A stretch of 64,000 nt of DNA from Austropuccinia psidii (Eukaryota > Basidiomycota > Pucciniomycetes > Pucciniales > Sphaerophragmiaceae), in contig JALGQZ010000004.1 in NCBI GenBank assembly GCA_023105745.1, positions 37,338,437 to 37,402,436 on the forward strand, in the 5' to 3' direction. Under the pieces are notes generated by a model that was not told the DNA's origin, ran no database searches, and worked only from the letters and a program-made list of their open reading frames with translations. Position numbers and translations under genes: made by a program. Shown piece after piece: positions 43,902 to 57,067 of this stretch. Numbering within the stretch: the first letter of the stretch is position 1; every line of letters begins with the position of its first letter.

Positions 43902-45723
43902 GTAAGTGACTTAACCATGAGCATGTATTTTGTTCTAGATGCTGCAATTTTTCTCTTTATAAACACGTATATCGATAAGTGCTTAAATGAGGAGGTGCAG
44001 CGGTAAATAATATATTCATTTTTTATATGAGAAAGATTCTAAACTCAATGAGCTCAAAATATAAGACTCTGATAAAAAGATTAAGCCAATCCTCATATCT
44101 AGTACTGTCTTATCCTTTCACAGGAATTTATTATATATCACAGAGCTTTTGGAGAGGTGTTAGGCTGACTCAATATATCTTTGAATAAGTGGGGAGTACT
44201 ATAATTAAAGATTATGAATGATATTCAACATTGCATAATAATAATCTTCATCATTTCATCTGATTTTTCATTTTTAAATTTGACTGAAAAAATAGTAGAA
44301 GTCTAAACTCTGTATTATATTCAGAATCACATAAAAGTAGCTTGATTACTGAACTACCATGATTTCTTTTTTATTTCTCACTGATTTAAAAAATAACAGA
44401 TATTCGCCTCTTACAAAATCTGTTTCATGTGGAGCTAGAACATGCTAATGGGAGGCCCTTATCAAAAAGAAGCAACCCCTTGAAATGTCTGAGGGAACTC
44501 TTTGGATGAGTGGATTTCATCCATTATAACCCCATCCTCTAGCGCTTAGATATGCAGAGAGATCCATAATGGGTACCCATCCTGTCATATGCGACTATCG
44601 GGAAATATAGAAATATTAAATAAAATTGTTTTTTGTACTATAAATGTTCTTAATAATAATAAGTAATAATAAAAATCAAAATATCCCTTCTAATGAAGCA
44701 ATCATATGAAATATAAAGATAAAACAAAATAATGATTTTCTATCGAAAAGAGAATATAATTGTAAAAGAGTAAAATTTGAAAATACTAACAAATATAATA
44801 TTCAATAGACTAAATATTACTATTAAAAATCATTCAATTATGTGATTTTTTTTAAAAAAGAGATTCCTTAGCTATCATTAAGTCTAGAAATAAAATAATA
44901 ATAATATTAAGGAATCATAGTTTCAATATACTAGATAATAAGTAATTTAATATTATAATACTTGATGTTAAAAACAAACCATTATTACATGACGACCAAT
45001 GATATATACTAAAATTTTTAACAAATGAATATATCAAAATGTTCTGAGTAATTATTATCTGGAATTACTTCATATATAATAGAAAAATGATGAAAATTCA
45101 TGAAGAAGAGAGAAATTTATTTTAAATACCAAAAAGGCTTAAATTTCCAAAAAAAATAATTTGAGTAAACTTTATCTCCAAGATATCTCAAAATAATAGC
45201 TATATACCAAGCAATAATTACCATATAACTAGGCAATTGGTGTAGCAATATAAGCTTTTTGTAATGCCACATAAGCTGTCTTGAATGAACTTACCAAAAG
45301 CTGGTAAATACATGTGAGAAAGTACATACACCAAATTTTAATTTAATATGAGGAAACCTTTGGAGAAATGTAGTTGTTTGAAAATTAACCTACCAAAAAG
45401 GAAAACTATTAAAAAAAAGAAAAAAAAACATTCAATTTATTCTAATTTTAATTTATCATTTTTTCCGTGCTATATCTATGTACCTATATATAATAAAAAT
45501 GAGGGAAATTTTCAATAAAATTACTAAATAGGTAAAAGTCATAGATTTCTTCTTCAAGAACCACCACAATATTAAACCCAGCTTTTATAAAATTAAGGGG
45601 GCTTCACCAAAAATAAAACTGGTCCAATTTACAAGATATTTGCATAATGAATGTGATATTAACAAAAGGTGAGATTCTCAACCCTATCTATGTATAATCT
45701 ATTTAATTTTCATCCTTTGGATG
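43902..45723. other. Non-coding, extremely AT-rich
   Basis: No gene, RNA gene or element remnant recognised. Long runs of A and T, especially 44590-45500. It lies between CopB and the solo LTR and ends in ctttggatg, the left flank of that LTR. It may be old decayed repeat or host intergenic DNA. Confidence 0.4.
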
Positions 45724-47275
45724 TGTCACGGGGGCTCTTGGGGAGAACAAGAGTGTCCTGGCACGCAGGAATAAAGAAATCACTTGGAGAGCTCCAAAGG
45801 GATAAATTAATGAAAGAAAGATTATATTTTGTTAAGGAATAAAAAGAGAAAACACAAATATTACAAAGATAAGAAAGAAGCAAAAATCCAAAGAGCCAAC
45901 CAAATATATCCTCAATTCACTGTTTTAACCTTCCACAAAAAACAATGGAATTAGTAAAGGATATGACCCCCAATATCCACTGACAGGAAAAGAAAAGGGC
46001 AAATGACTGACTTATGAATATCAGTATTTAATTTGAAGAATGGAAGGAAAATAAGAATAAAAATGAATCCAATATATCAATTAATGGGGAAAAAGTCCAC
46101 AGAGACAAAAAGATGGCTAGTATAGGTAAAATTTGGAATTATGATCCTGGAGGGTTGATCACCCATCTGAATTGACTGTTTTGGATCAAGAAAGATCTGG
46201 CCCTCTTGAGAATCTAACTGGGTGCCTTGATTTACCAAAGTGGAATATGAATTGACCCACAAGGGTAAATGCCAGATAGAGGTACTGATGCCAACCTGTA
46301 TGGGCAAATTTAGTTTTCCAAGGAATTCTGGAGCTCTTGATGCCTTGAAAACTGATTGTATGAATAGAAAGCTCTTGAAGTTCAACTTTAAGAATCCTGA
46401 GCCAGTATTCCCTTTGGGGAATACTGTTGAAATGAAATGGCCAACACCTGAAGGGCCAGGTGATTGGAGTCCTCAAATGGTTTTGTGAATACCAAAATGG
46501 ATTGCCAGCTTGAGTGAATTGAGTCTTCCTTCTTGTAATAGCATGATAGACTGGTGACAGAAGTGAAATGAAGGAATGACCTCTTGAGAAAAATGACATT
46601 TGGATTTCTGGGAAAAAATGTTGCATAATAGTATATAATACCACCTGGCTCCTGCAGCCTGGGGTCCATGATTGGATGGAGGGTTTTCCTTGTCTTGAAG
46701 GAAATCCTCCTGGAGGTAAACTGGTGGCCTCTGGTGGTTCCCAGAGGCCATGACTTGGATCTTGAATTCTATGGCCATTCTGGGGTTCTTGGGTCCTTAG
46801 GCCATTTTTGGTCTTTTTGAGGATTTGGCCAAAGAAGTGGGGTCAGGTGGGCCCAGTAGAATGGCACCCTTTGGCCTCATTGGATTTATGCCAAAAAGAG
46901 CCTAAGAGGTCCCAATGCCCCCAGACTGTGGGCCTTGAATTATGGTCCACAGGAAGTAGAGGGCCAAAAAAGGCCATTTAGCCCCTAAATCCCCTAATAA
47001 AAGGGAGTGGGGCAGTGGTCCTGGATATGGCTTCAAGGGCCAAAGAACCCCCAGGCCCAAAAACAGTGATATTGGACTGGGTTCGAGTGAAGTAGGGAAT
47101 TGGCCAAGAAGGCCAATGAAGCAGGATATGGCCTGGGGTCATTGATAGACAGGAGAGGTGGGTGTCTCCTAAGGGCCATGTACCACTACCAAAGGCTAAT
47201 TGGCTTTACATTGGGTTAGGCTAAAATAGCCTTAAACACCAATTAGGGAGAGGGTCTTTTCACATGGCTGTGACA
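45724..47275 (-). repeat. Solo LTR of the G2/G3 family
   Basis: Plus strand TGTCACGGGGGCTCTTGG... to ...CATGGCTGTGACA, 1552 bases, sense minus. Flanks ggatg (45719-45723) and gtatg (47276-47280) form a near-perfect 5-bp duplication; the right copy includes the first two bases of the next LTR (47279), so this LTR landed on the very edge of G3. The U3 holds open sense frames (46644-46186, 46385-46077) similar to those in 48274-49968. Confidence 0.8.
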
Positions 47276-47278
47276 GTA

Positions 47279-48273
47279 TGTCCCAGGGGCTCTTGGGAAA
47301 AGCAAGAGTGGCCTGGCACTCAGGAATCAAAAACTCACTTGGAGGGCTGCAAAGGATAAAGAAAATAAAGAATAATATGTGTATTTAAAGGAAAATAAGT
47401 GCAAGTAAAAGATATGCCAAAAGATAAGAATGAAGCCAAAGGAGAAGGATAATAAATAAAGTCCAAAGGACAGAGAGCCAACCAAATGAATACTCAATTT
47501 ACTGTCTCAACCTTCCAGAAAGAACAATGAAATTATTAAAGGATATGACCACCAATATCCACTGACAGGTAAAGAGAAGAGGTGAAAATGACTGACTTAC
47601 GAATATCATTATTTACTTCCAAGAATGAAAAGAAAATAATAAAAATAAATACAATATATTAGTTGACTGGGGAAAGGGTCCTCATGGAAGAAAAGGTGGC
47701 CAGTATATGTGAGAAGCTGAAGACTGATCCTGGAGGCTTGATCAACCAGCTGTATTGACTGTTTTAGGTTAACACACATCTGGCCATCTTGAGAAATGAA
47801 CTATGTGCCTTGATTTCCAACAGTGAAAGATGAATTTAACAAAAAGGGAAAGTGCCATATAGGCTTCCTGAATACAGCCTGTATGGACCAATTGATCTGT
47901 CTAAGGAGTACTGCAGTGCTTTATGCCTTGTCAGCAAATTTGACAAATAACAACATCTTGAAACTGTCTTTGGAGAATCCTGGGGAAGTCTTCCCTTGAG
48001 GAATACTGTTGAAAGGAAAATCCAGGACCTGGAGGCCCAGGTGATTGATATCCTCAAATGGGCTTGTGGGTTCCACCATAAATTTCTAACTTGAGTAAGA
48101 TTAGTCTTCCCCTGAAAATAATATGATGTGCTGGTGAAGTGACTTGAAGTGCTATAATTGAGTCTTGATGGGGTCACCATTGGATTGCTGAGGAAAAATA
48201 TTGAATAATGGTATATAATACCATATATGTCCCATTCCTGGTTCCTGCAGTGCAGGGCCCATACCTGAGGGAA
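47279..48273 (-). repeat. G3 3' LTR, first segment
   Basis: TGTCCCAGGGGCTCTTGG to ...cctgagggaa, where the solo LTR enters. Shares with G2's LTR ggatatgaccaccaatatcc, the box/motif region near 47650-47705 and the aatactg-type U3 body. TSD copy gggaa is at 48269-48273. Confidence 0.85.
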
Positions 48274-49968
48274 TGTCACAACCACATGTAATGACCCTCC
48301 TCCAGGGGTGTTGCGGCTATTTAGCCTGGGAACAAGTTGGGGCCAATTAGCCACACCATATCTTTTATGTCCAATTGGCCCCCTTTGGTGTTCCATGGCC
48401 CTTTGGCCATATCACCTTCCCCTGGCCTTTTATGGCGCCAATCATCAATTATGGCCGCAGGCCATATCCTGCCATCATTGGCCTTCCTGGCCAATTTCCT
48501 TATCCCCAACCCTCAGGCCTCTATCTTTGTTTTTGGGCCCCCTAGCCATAACCATCACTTTTGGGTCACACCCTTTGATTAGGGGGTCTAGGGCCTAAAT
48601 GGCCTTTTTGGGCCATTTAGGCCCCCTATGGCCTCTACGGCCCATGGGCTGTAATCCATGGCCCACGGTCCATACACCACATACTGCGGTCTGTGGGCCA
48701 ATCAGGCCCCTTTTGGCCTAATCCAATGGGGCCAAAATGGGCCAAAGGGGACAGCACACTAGCCCTCAAGGCCAGGTGGGTCCCAAACCACAATTGGGCC
48801 CACCTGAGCCACTCTTGTCCCCAAATCCCATCAAACCCAAAATGGCCCTAAAGACCCTCAGGAACCATTTTGGCCAAAGATGACCATGGACCACATTTCA
48901 GCCCATGGCCTCTGGTAATCACCAGAGGCCCCAGATCAGCTCAGCTCAGTACTTCCCCTCAACTTAAGGGGGATTCATCCCATTCCTCCATGCACCCCAT
49001 ACTCAAGGTTGCAGGAGTGGTGCATATATGGTATTATATACCATTGTGCACCATTTTTTCTCAGCAATTCAATGGTGGCATTTTCAGGAACAAATTCAAT
49101 GATTCCAAATCAAGGTCCCAAAATCCAACGCCCATTTTGAAGGAGGACTCTTCAGCTCATCAGTCTGGCAATCCATGGCGGCTATCAGAAGACTATTCAT
49201 GGACCCAAACCACCTGGCTCTGCAGGAGTTGGGTTGGCAATTATTTCAGGAATATTCCAAGGGACATTCTCAGAGGTTTTTTATCATCCAATCAGCTGTC
49301 AAGGCAGAAAGTACTTCAATACTGCTTGGACAACTCAATTGGCCCATACAGGCAGCAATCAATTATACCTGTATGTACCTGGCCCAAATGGGCCAATTAA
49401 CATTCCACTGTGGGAATTCAATCACACAGCTCAATTCTCAGGATGGCCAGAACTTCATTGACTCAATTCAGACAATACAGCCAGATGATCCACCTTCCAG
49501 GGTCAGCCTCTCAGTTTTTCACATATACTGGCCACCTTTCATCACCTGGGGACTTTTTCCCCAGTTAATTAATATCTTAGATTTATTTTTTTTCTTTACT
49601 TTGTTTTCATTTCTTGTAGTAAGTACTGATATTCTTAAGTCAGTTATCTGCACCCTTTCTTCTTTGCCTGTCAGTGGATATTGGTGCTCATATCCCTTAC
49701 TAATTCTATTTCCTTTTCTGAAAGGTTGAAACAGTGAATCGGGGATTCACTTGATTGGCTTCTTGGCTTTTGGCTTTCTTATTTCTCTGGCCATTGGCTT
49801 CACTTGCTCTTTCTTATCTTTGACATACTTCTCCTTATTCTTACTCTTATACTTCTTAAAGAAATTCATTCTGCTTTATCTCTTTTATCATTTTGGAGCC
49901 TTCCAAGTGAGTTCTTAATTCCTGAGTGCCAGGCCACTCTTGATTTCTGTCCAAGAGCCCCTGTGACA
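48274..49968 (+). repeat. Solo LTR with perfect TSD gggaa
   Basis: TGTCACAACCACATG... to ...AGAGCCCCTGTGACA, 1695 bases, sense plus, flanked by gggaa at 48269-48273 and 49969-49973. Its U3 (48330-48930) is GGCC-rich. CATATA at 49523, hairpin CTGGGGACTTTTTCCCCAG and start motif agttaattaat at 49563. Long sense open frames cross the U3 (48870-49400, 49175-49729). Confidence 0.9.
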
Positions 49969-49973
49969 GGGAA

Positions 49974-50584
49974 TAGAATTTCCCTTTATTTGAGGAGAAA
50001 CCTTACTGAACATGGGCTGAAGGCCTGTGGTGGTTTCCAGAGGCCATGAGTGAAATATTGGGGTCCAACGCCCTCTATGGCCAAATTGGGTCCATTGAGG
50101 TGCTGGCCAAAATGGTGGGTCCAGTAAGCCCACTTGTGGCTTGGGAGCTGATGGAATGCCCCCTTTTCCCCTTTTGGCCTCATTGAGTCTAGACCAAAAG
50201 GGGTCTCAATTTTCCCATGGACTACAGACTGTAGAAGCTGTAGGGGGCCTGGATGGCCAAGAAAGTCATTTAGGCCCTACAAGACCTCATCAAAGAGGGT
50301 GGGCCAGGAGACAAAGACCGCTGGAAGATAAGATTACCCCCCAGGCCCAAAATCAAAGGAAAAGGCCTGGGATTTGGTGAGGTGAACAACTGGCCAAAGG
50401 GGCCTATGGAGCAGGATATGTCCTGAGCACCATAAAAGAAGTTTGGGGCCATGAATAGCCAAAAAAGGTTGGCGTGGCCTGAAAGCCATTTAAACACCCC
50501 TGAAGGCCCATTTTCCATGTATTGGGTCAGGCTGAAATTGCCATAAAACCCAGAATGGGGGGTTCTTCCCTTGGCTGTGATACA
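49974..50584 (-). repeat. G3 3' LTR, second segment
   Basis: Resumes after gggaa with tagaatttcc and ends ...CCTTGGCTGTGATACA, a slightly altered terminus. GGCC-rich U3 on this side as well. Confidence 0.83.
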
Positions 50585-51300
50585 GTAACCCCACTTTTTT
50601 TTCTATGGGTGAGCTCCTAAGCACCAAGAGAAGGTAAAAGACTGTTGAGGCTGTTGAAATGGATTGGAAGTAGGGGTTCGGGAGGTGTTGAATATTGATG
50701 CATAATTTTCCAACTGATGAAGAGGTTGACTTATGATGTGAGGTTGATTTGGTCTTCTTTTGAAATTTGTATTTGTACTTTGAAAAATGGAGTTGATGTG
50801 AAGTTTTGGAATTAAGAGTATAAAGAAAAAGCAATTTTCAAAACTCATAATGAAAGAAAATATAACAGAAGAAAAATAAATAAGGAGAAATGAAATTTTG
50901 AGGAGGTTCCAATGTTGAATACAAAAGTTGACAACTGAATCAAATTGGCCAAGGACTTGGAAGAAAATAATGATTACAGGTGCTCACAGAGTGTCCAAGT
51001 AAATGTTTTGACAAATTTCAGACCCCTCATGGAAGTGCACACACGGAGAGACACTTACTTTAAGTAGTTGCAAATCATGCCAGTGGGATAAAATTAAAAC
51101 AAACAAATGGAAGATTGACTTGAAGTGTCAAAGACTGGGGGAGTAAATTGAAAATGAATGATCCATTTTCCCAAGTGAAAATGAACATGAGGGTTGGAAT
51201 TGAATTTTGAAAGCTTGGCCAAAGGTCTGTGTTCACAAGATTGACAGGTGCTCACAGAGTGGCCAAGATCATGCTTGCAACAAGAAAGGAAGAATACATT
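50585..51300 (-). other. G3 3' untranslated region with polypurine tract
   Basis: Minus strand next to the LTR: AAAAAAAAGTGGGGTTAC. Upstream is GGTGCTTAGGAGCTCACC, the third copy of the conserved inverted repeat. The tail module of G2's 3' region (gtgctcacagagtggccaag) recurs at 50980 and 51247. No gene. Confidence 0.65.
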
Positions 51301-51960
51301 TAAAGGTGCATAAAAGGTGTGGTACTTACTTTGAGTAACTCCTCTCCCCATGAAGCAACATAAAGAAGATAAATCTCTTGAAAAATCTTGGCCTGGCTTG
51401 TCAGGATAAAATTGATGAAAATATTTGACAAGCTTGGAGGAATTATACAAATTTTCAGATGGTTCCCAAGTGTATCTTTCTGGGTCTTTACTGAAACCTT
51501 TCCATTCCACCAAGTACCAGACCTTTCCTCTCTTGAGCTTGGGATCAAGTATTTGAGAGACTTCCCATTCCTCTTCTTCTCAAATTATGATTTGAGGAGG
51601 AGGCTTTTTATACCAATGTGGAATTGTCGATGTCTTAACTGGTTCAAGGAGGGAAATATGGGAGACTGGGAGGATGGATTTCCATTGAGATGGAAGCTTG
51701 AGGTGGTATGCATGAGTCCTGACTTTGTTCAATATTGGCAAAGTACCCAAGCATTTTTCTAATAGTTTTTTTGGTGGGTCTTGGTGGTTTTATCTTCTTG
51801 GAGGAAAGCCATACCATGTCACCAGGATTGGAAACAGGTGGAACTGCTCTAATTTTATCTGCATATCTCTTAAGCCTGTTTATTGCACCTTCAAGGTAGC
51901 TCCTGAATCTTGTTTTATTGATTGGATTCTTCATAATAGCCTTCCAGAAGGATTTTCTTG
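51301..51960 (-). pseudogene. G3 integrase C-terminal domain and chromodomain
   Basis: 51934-51644 reads YADKIRAVPPVSNPGDMVWL and RPTKKTIRKMLGYF before a frameshift. From about 51600 the chromodomain is open: EEWEVSQILDPKLKRGKVWY, LVEWKGFSKDPE, YTWEPSENL, FHQFYPDKPG. As in G2, this end of the protein outlasts the enzyme domains. Confidence 0.8.
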
Positions 51961-52780
51961 AGTGATGTGAAATGAGTTAAATTGAGGATCCCTTCCATAA
52001 ACGGTAAAAAATGATGATTTTTTTGTTGAAGAGTGGTCAGAGGTATTGTAGGAAAATTCAGGAAGAGGGAGCCTGGTGTGCCAATCATCTCAATAATAGC
52101 TTACATACATACAAAGGTACTGTTCTAGTATCTGATTTACCCTCTCTGTCTGTCCCTCAGTTTCAGGATGATACACAATTGACGGATCTCTTGAAATCTT
52201 CAGCTGTTGACACAAATTTGTCCAGAAAGAAGGAACAAAAAGGGAACCTCTATCTAGAACAATGCTTGAAGAAAGGCCATGCTGTGTGAATGAATGGACC
52301 AAATTCAGTGAGGTTATTAAAGAAATTGTTGGAATGAAAATTGCTAGTTTTGAGAATCTGTCCACTATGACAAGAATTGAGTCAAAGGAATTGGACAGTG
52401 AAATTTAGTTATGAATTCCATTGAAAGGAAAATATAAGGAACATTTTTGTTTTTCCAGCACTGTTGAAAGGATTAGACAAAATTTTTCATGAATTGAGTC
52501 ATTCCAGACCAGTCAAAATCCCTCTTGAAAAGTTTGGAAGTCTTCTCTTTGCCAAGGTGGCCAGCTAGAGGAGAAGCATGGTTATTTTGAAGCTTTCTGA
52601 GTTGGATTGTGGGGTCATTTGGCACCACCACCCAATCTTTGAAAAGGAGGAATTAGGAAGAAGGATCAAGAGAATGATCTCCAGCAGATTCAAAGTTTCT
52701 CCAATATTGCAGGATACCTCTATACTAAGAATCTTGCCATAAATCCTTCTGAATTGAGTCAATCAAGTTTGAACAAAATT
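51961..52780 (-). pseudogene. G3 integrase core, decayed
   Basis: 52365-52090 reads MDRFSKLAIFIPTISLITSL, SSIVLDRGSLFVPSFWTN and [17 protein letters not shown] with the second Asp and the Glu kept. Upstream the first core position reads MEFIT (Asp to Glu). Zinc-module remnants lie near 52440-52570. This intact junction shows where the insert entered G2. Confidence 0.78.
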
Positions 52781-52786
52781 ACACCT

Positions 52787-54200
52787 TTACTGCAAAACCT
52801 CTTGAGGGTTGGACTTCATATTTCTTGTGAGTTGTTGGAAATTAATTGGATTATTGCTAATGAAATCTTCCCCCCTCTCTGGGTAAAGGTTTTCCCAATG
52901 TGATAAAGCATCTGGGAGGGTAGCCAGGTGACCAGGGTGGTAAGTCATTGAGAAAGGGAATTCAACCCAGAAGGCTTGAGAATGAGTGAGGAACTTGGAG
53001 GTAATAAAGTATTGAAGAGAGGACTGATCAGTGGAAACTTTCAAAGGAAAAGGGGGAGAAAGAACAAAGCCCTCCAGCTCTTGAGAGGCCAGATTATGCC
53101 CGGAATTTCCTTTTCATGAATCTCATAATTGAGCTCTTCTGGAATAGGCTTGTGGCTGTCAAATGCAATGGGATATTTTCCTCACTCAGAAACCTGACTC
53201 AGTACAGCACCCAAGGAATAATATGAAGCTTCTTCCTCCAAAATAGTTGATAGAGAGGTATTGGAGTGGTGGTGAAAGCCTCTTTGAGATGATGAAAATG
53301 TCTAAGAGCTTCCTTATTGAGAGGGTAAACTGAATATCTCTTGAGTAATCGGTGACTGAACTGATTGTCTTTGAATAATGCTTGATGAACTGGAGGTAGA
53401 AGTTGGAAAAGCCAAGGAATTGCTTATGAGCCTTGAGGTTTTTTGGAGGAGGCCAATTGAGAATTGTCAGGACGTGTTATTGGTCCTCCTTGAGGCCTTC
53501 ATAAAAAAACACATAAACCAGGTATTCAACACTTGAAGCCAGAAAAAGGCACTTGGATTGCTTTGAAAACAGGTTATCATACCTGAGTCATGAAAGAACA
53601 GTGAACACATTAGTGACATGTTCTTCCTCATAATTGGAAAATAACATAACTTCATCCAGATAAACCACAACATAACCACTTAAGAGAGCAGAGAAATATC
53701 ATTGAAAAGATTTTGTAAAGAGGAAGGAGGCTTGGTGAGCCAAATGGGATAGCCATGTACTCATAACTGCCATGTTTGGTTTTAAAAGCTGTCAATTTTT
53801 TATCCTCCTCCTTGATTCTGAGAAGGTTATATGCACCATGCAAATGAATATTGGAGAAGATAGAGGAAACACTGAAAACAGTGAGGAGCTGATTTATAGG
53901 AGGAACAGGATATTTGGTCTTCCTGATGACAGCATTGATTTTGAAATATTCAAAAAAGAAAAGGAGGCCACCACCTTTCTTTTAGCAAAGAGGAAAGGTG
54001 ATCCTGTTGAAGAGGAGCTTGGATGGATAAAAAATTCCTCTTTATTTTCTGAAATTTAGGACCTGAGTGTCTCTGACTCTTGATTAGACAAAGAGTAGAT
54101 GATCCAAACTGGAAGTAGAGACTGCCCAATTTTAATATGATGATCACAGGAACAGTGAGGAGGATGATTTTCTGAATTCACCTTGGAGAATACATTCAAA
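52787..54200 (-). pseudogene. G3 reverse transcriptase and RNase H, decayed
   Basis: Fragments: DHHIKIGQSLLPVWIIYSLS near 54140, STGSPLFFAKR-like near 54000, GAYNLLRIKEEDKKLTAF at 53840, catalytic box YLDE at 53662-53651 (second Asp to Glu), KNLKAHKQFLGFSNF-like near 53420, and RNase H DQSSLQYFITSKFLTHSQAF at 53030. Frameshifts every 100-250 bases. Confidence 0.75.
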
Positions 54201-54965
54201 TAGTGGTGATAAGCAGAAGGAACAGCCTTCATCATGGTTTCAATTTCTTCTGGCTCTTCCTCTTCATCCCACAATGCCTTGAGGGAGTCATGATAAGATG
54301 AAGGAGGAAGGTCAACATTCACATCAAAGAGATGAAGTGAATATTTAGAATTATCTTCTCCAACATCTTTTATCTCTTTGAAGACTAAATCTCTAGAGGA
54401 TAGCAATGACTAATGGGAATTAATTGAAGGAATATGGACAGAAGTGGGAAATTATGGTGTTCTAGAATCACCAGTAGAGCGGCACCTGTATTGGAAGAAC
54501 AAGAGTCATTAGTGGAAGAATTAGAAGGATCATGATAGCCCTTATGATCAGGATTAAGGGTTATCAGAACTTGCATTTAATTAAAAGATGAGTTAAAATG
54601 ATTAAGAAAGTAAAAGCCCAATATGAGTTCTTCTTCCTTGGGAGGTTCAATGACTAAAAAGTCCCATTCAAAGCTTGGGAAGGAAGGGAGCCAAACCATA
54701 TATTTATTATGGTGACTCACAAATAAGGAAGGGGACTCTAATGAGTCCAAAAATGATAATAGGACTCTTATCTTGGAGTTCTGACATGGTAAAACAATAT
54801 TTGTGCACAAAATGCTTTGCAATAAATGAGTTGTTAGCACCAAAATCAATGGGAATACTGTAAAACACATGAGAGAGAGAGAGAAGAAAAGACAAAAAAC
54901 TTGAGAGAATTTTTTACACCACTATTCAAAATGCACAATTGTGCTCTGGGTGGAAAATAGTGAAT
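54201..54965 (-). pseudogene. G3 protease and linker, decayed
   Basis: Active site reads PIDFGANNSFIAKHFVHKY (DFGA in place of DSGA) near 54850, second block LILGFYFLNHFNSSFN near 54600. Linker 54406-54200 reads MLSSRDLVFKEIKDVGEDN, as in G2. Three frame breaks. Confidence 0.75.
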
Positions 54966-56343
54966 ACTATTGAGCACAATATGATATTGACTCAGGATTT
55001 TACCTGGCTGGAAAATCTGCCTGAAGTTTGGGTAAGCTGGTCTTGAGGGCTTTTTACATAGGCCTGAAGACTGTGCTCCTCACCACAATATGCACACAAT
55101 CCCTACTTGATTCTTCTTTCCTTTTCAGAACACATCAACTTGTGGTCCCTATGCAAGAGGGAATTACAGGGCTTGTCCCTTTTTTTAAACCCTGAAATTC
55201 TTCTTCTTATGAATTGAGCTTTAAGAATTTTGATGATGAAGGGAACTTGACTTTTAGGATTTAGACTTCTTTTCCTGAGAATGATTTGTCTCCTTCTGCC
55301 TCTCATGGTACCTGGTATCAAGCTCCAGGGGAATTTCCATTAATTCTTGAAGAGAATCAATGGTTGAAGGATGGGAAGCCAATTGGTCCAGAATCCTGGA
55401 GGCCAAGCCCTCCATAAAAGGATTAATAAGAGCCCTTTAACCTGATTCAACAATTCTTCATATCAAACTTCTAAAATCAGACATTTGAACTGATAAATGT
55501 CTACATTCTTTAATTATGAAGTTATCCAGCTCTACTTCAGCTTTTCTTACTTCATTTGGGTCTACAAATAAATGAAATAGTTGAGATTAAAATAATTCCC
55601 AATTATTGAGAATGTATGCTGAGTCTTGATTGGTAAGATTGGAAAGATAGGGCTCAATATTTTTTTCATACCTGCCAATGAGAAATGAAGTGGAAGAAAA
55701 TGATTTCTTCCTGTCTTCAAATAAATTTGCCGGACCATTATTAAAGATGAGCTGGAAAAACAAAATGAAACTTATGACTTTGAAGGGTTCAGTCCAATCC
55801 AATCAGTCTGTTGCCTTAATATATGGAGTCTTGAAGGCTGGTGGTCTTGAAGCTTCAGAGGATGAAGCTGCTTGAAGATTGGCCATAATCTCAGTAATCT
55901 GCTGCATAGTGGCCAATAAATATGCTTCAGACTGATGAAAGACATGCTGATTAGACTTAGCTGGAGTTGTCCTTCCAGTACCTTGATATGCCCCCACAGG
56001 CGCAGGAAAAACTTCAGTACCATTAGACTCTTGCTGTTCCACAGAATTTTCATCCTCCTCTTGACCATCTTCACAAAGACCTTTGAAAGTAGTCTTTGAA
56101 ATTCCTGGAAAAGCATCTCCCACTCCTAAAAAAGAAATTCATATTCTTGGCCCTCTTTGTTCCTTCCTTGATGGTGCTGCTCCTTCCATATTTGGTCCTC
56201 TGCCCATGTGGGCCCTCAGTTGAGTAACTTCTGGCATTCCATAAAGAGGAGCTCTTGGAGTAAGAGTAGGAAGGTCTTGAGCACTGGCCTGTGATCTTGT
56301 CTGTCTGGAAGGAGGTGAATGTTGGAAAGGAATATTGATGCAT
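54966..56343 (-). pseudogene. G3 gag, decayed
   Basis: The start region has lost the ATG that G1 and G2 use (PFQHSPPSRQTRSQ survives near 56325 in a shifted frame). Then 56123-55803 NSVEQQESNGTEVFPAPVGA, 55802-55587 NIEPYLSNLTNQDSAYILNN, 55321-55103 the basic linker, and near 55110-55070 the zinc knuckle CAYCGEEHSLQA with C-x2-C-x3-H spacing and the last Cys missing. Confidence 0.75.
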
Positions 56344-57067
56344 AATAATGAAATAAAATATGCTTAAAAATCAAGATTTGAATTATGACAACTTGAGGAA
56401 AATCAAATGAAACTGGAAGTTAGATTAAAATCAATATCTTGCATAAGAATCAAAAAATCAACAATTTTCTGAGGTCCATCAGTCAATGAGTAAAATATTA
56501 AGGAAAATAAATCAATAAGTCTTGAAAAAATAAATCAATAAATCTTGAGGATTTTCAATCAACAGTCAAATCAAAAGAAATTATTGAGAAAATCAATCAA
56601 TAATAAGATAAATGTGAATACATTCTTCACATTAGTAAACTTCTTGAGGTCAAAGACAATAAATAAATTTCAAATCAAATGCAAATATTGCTGTGAATAA
56701 AACTACTTGAAGAATATTTTCAATTTGTATCTTGATGAATGAAGATCTGCATAAGAAATTAATTTGAGAACAATTTCAAAATACAAATAACTTGGGACCT
56801 GAATTGAAATTTAGTGGAATAGAAATCACTAAAGAAATGGTCGGCCACAAAAACTTGAAAAAAAAAGAATTTTGATAAAGGTTGAAAGAGAAAATATAAA
56901 GAGAAATGATTTTTTGATAAAGAAGAGTAAATGAGAGAAAGCTGATAGGCTGTGAAAGATCATTAAGTTTATAAAGCATTGAAGAGTCAGAATTGATTAA
57001 TAAAAGATTTTGAAAATGAAAAATAAAAATAAAAATGGAAGAATAAATCATGAGTAAATTAATATAA
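56344..57067 (-). other. G3 leader with PBS region
   Basis: Same aatcaat/tcttgagg texture as the G1 and G2 leaders. Next to the LTR the minus strand reads TTATATTAATTTACTCATG, a diverged form of the self-priming PBS. No gene. Confidence 0.55.
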
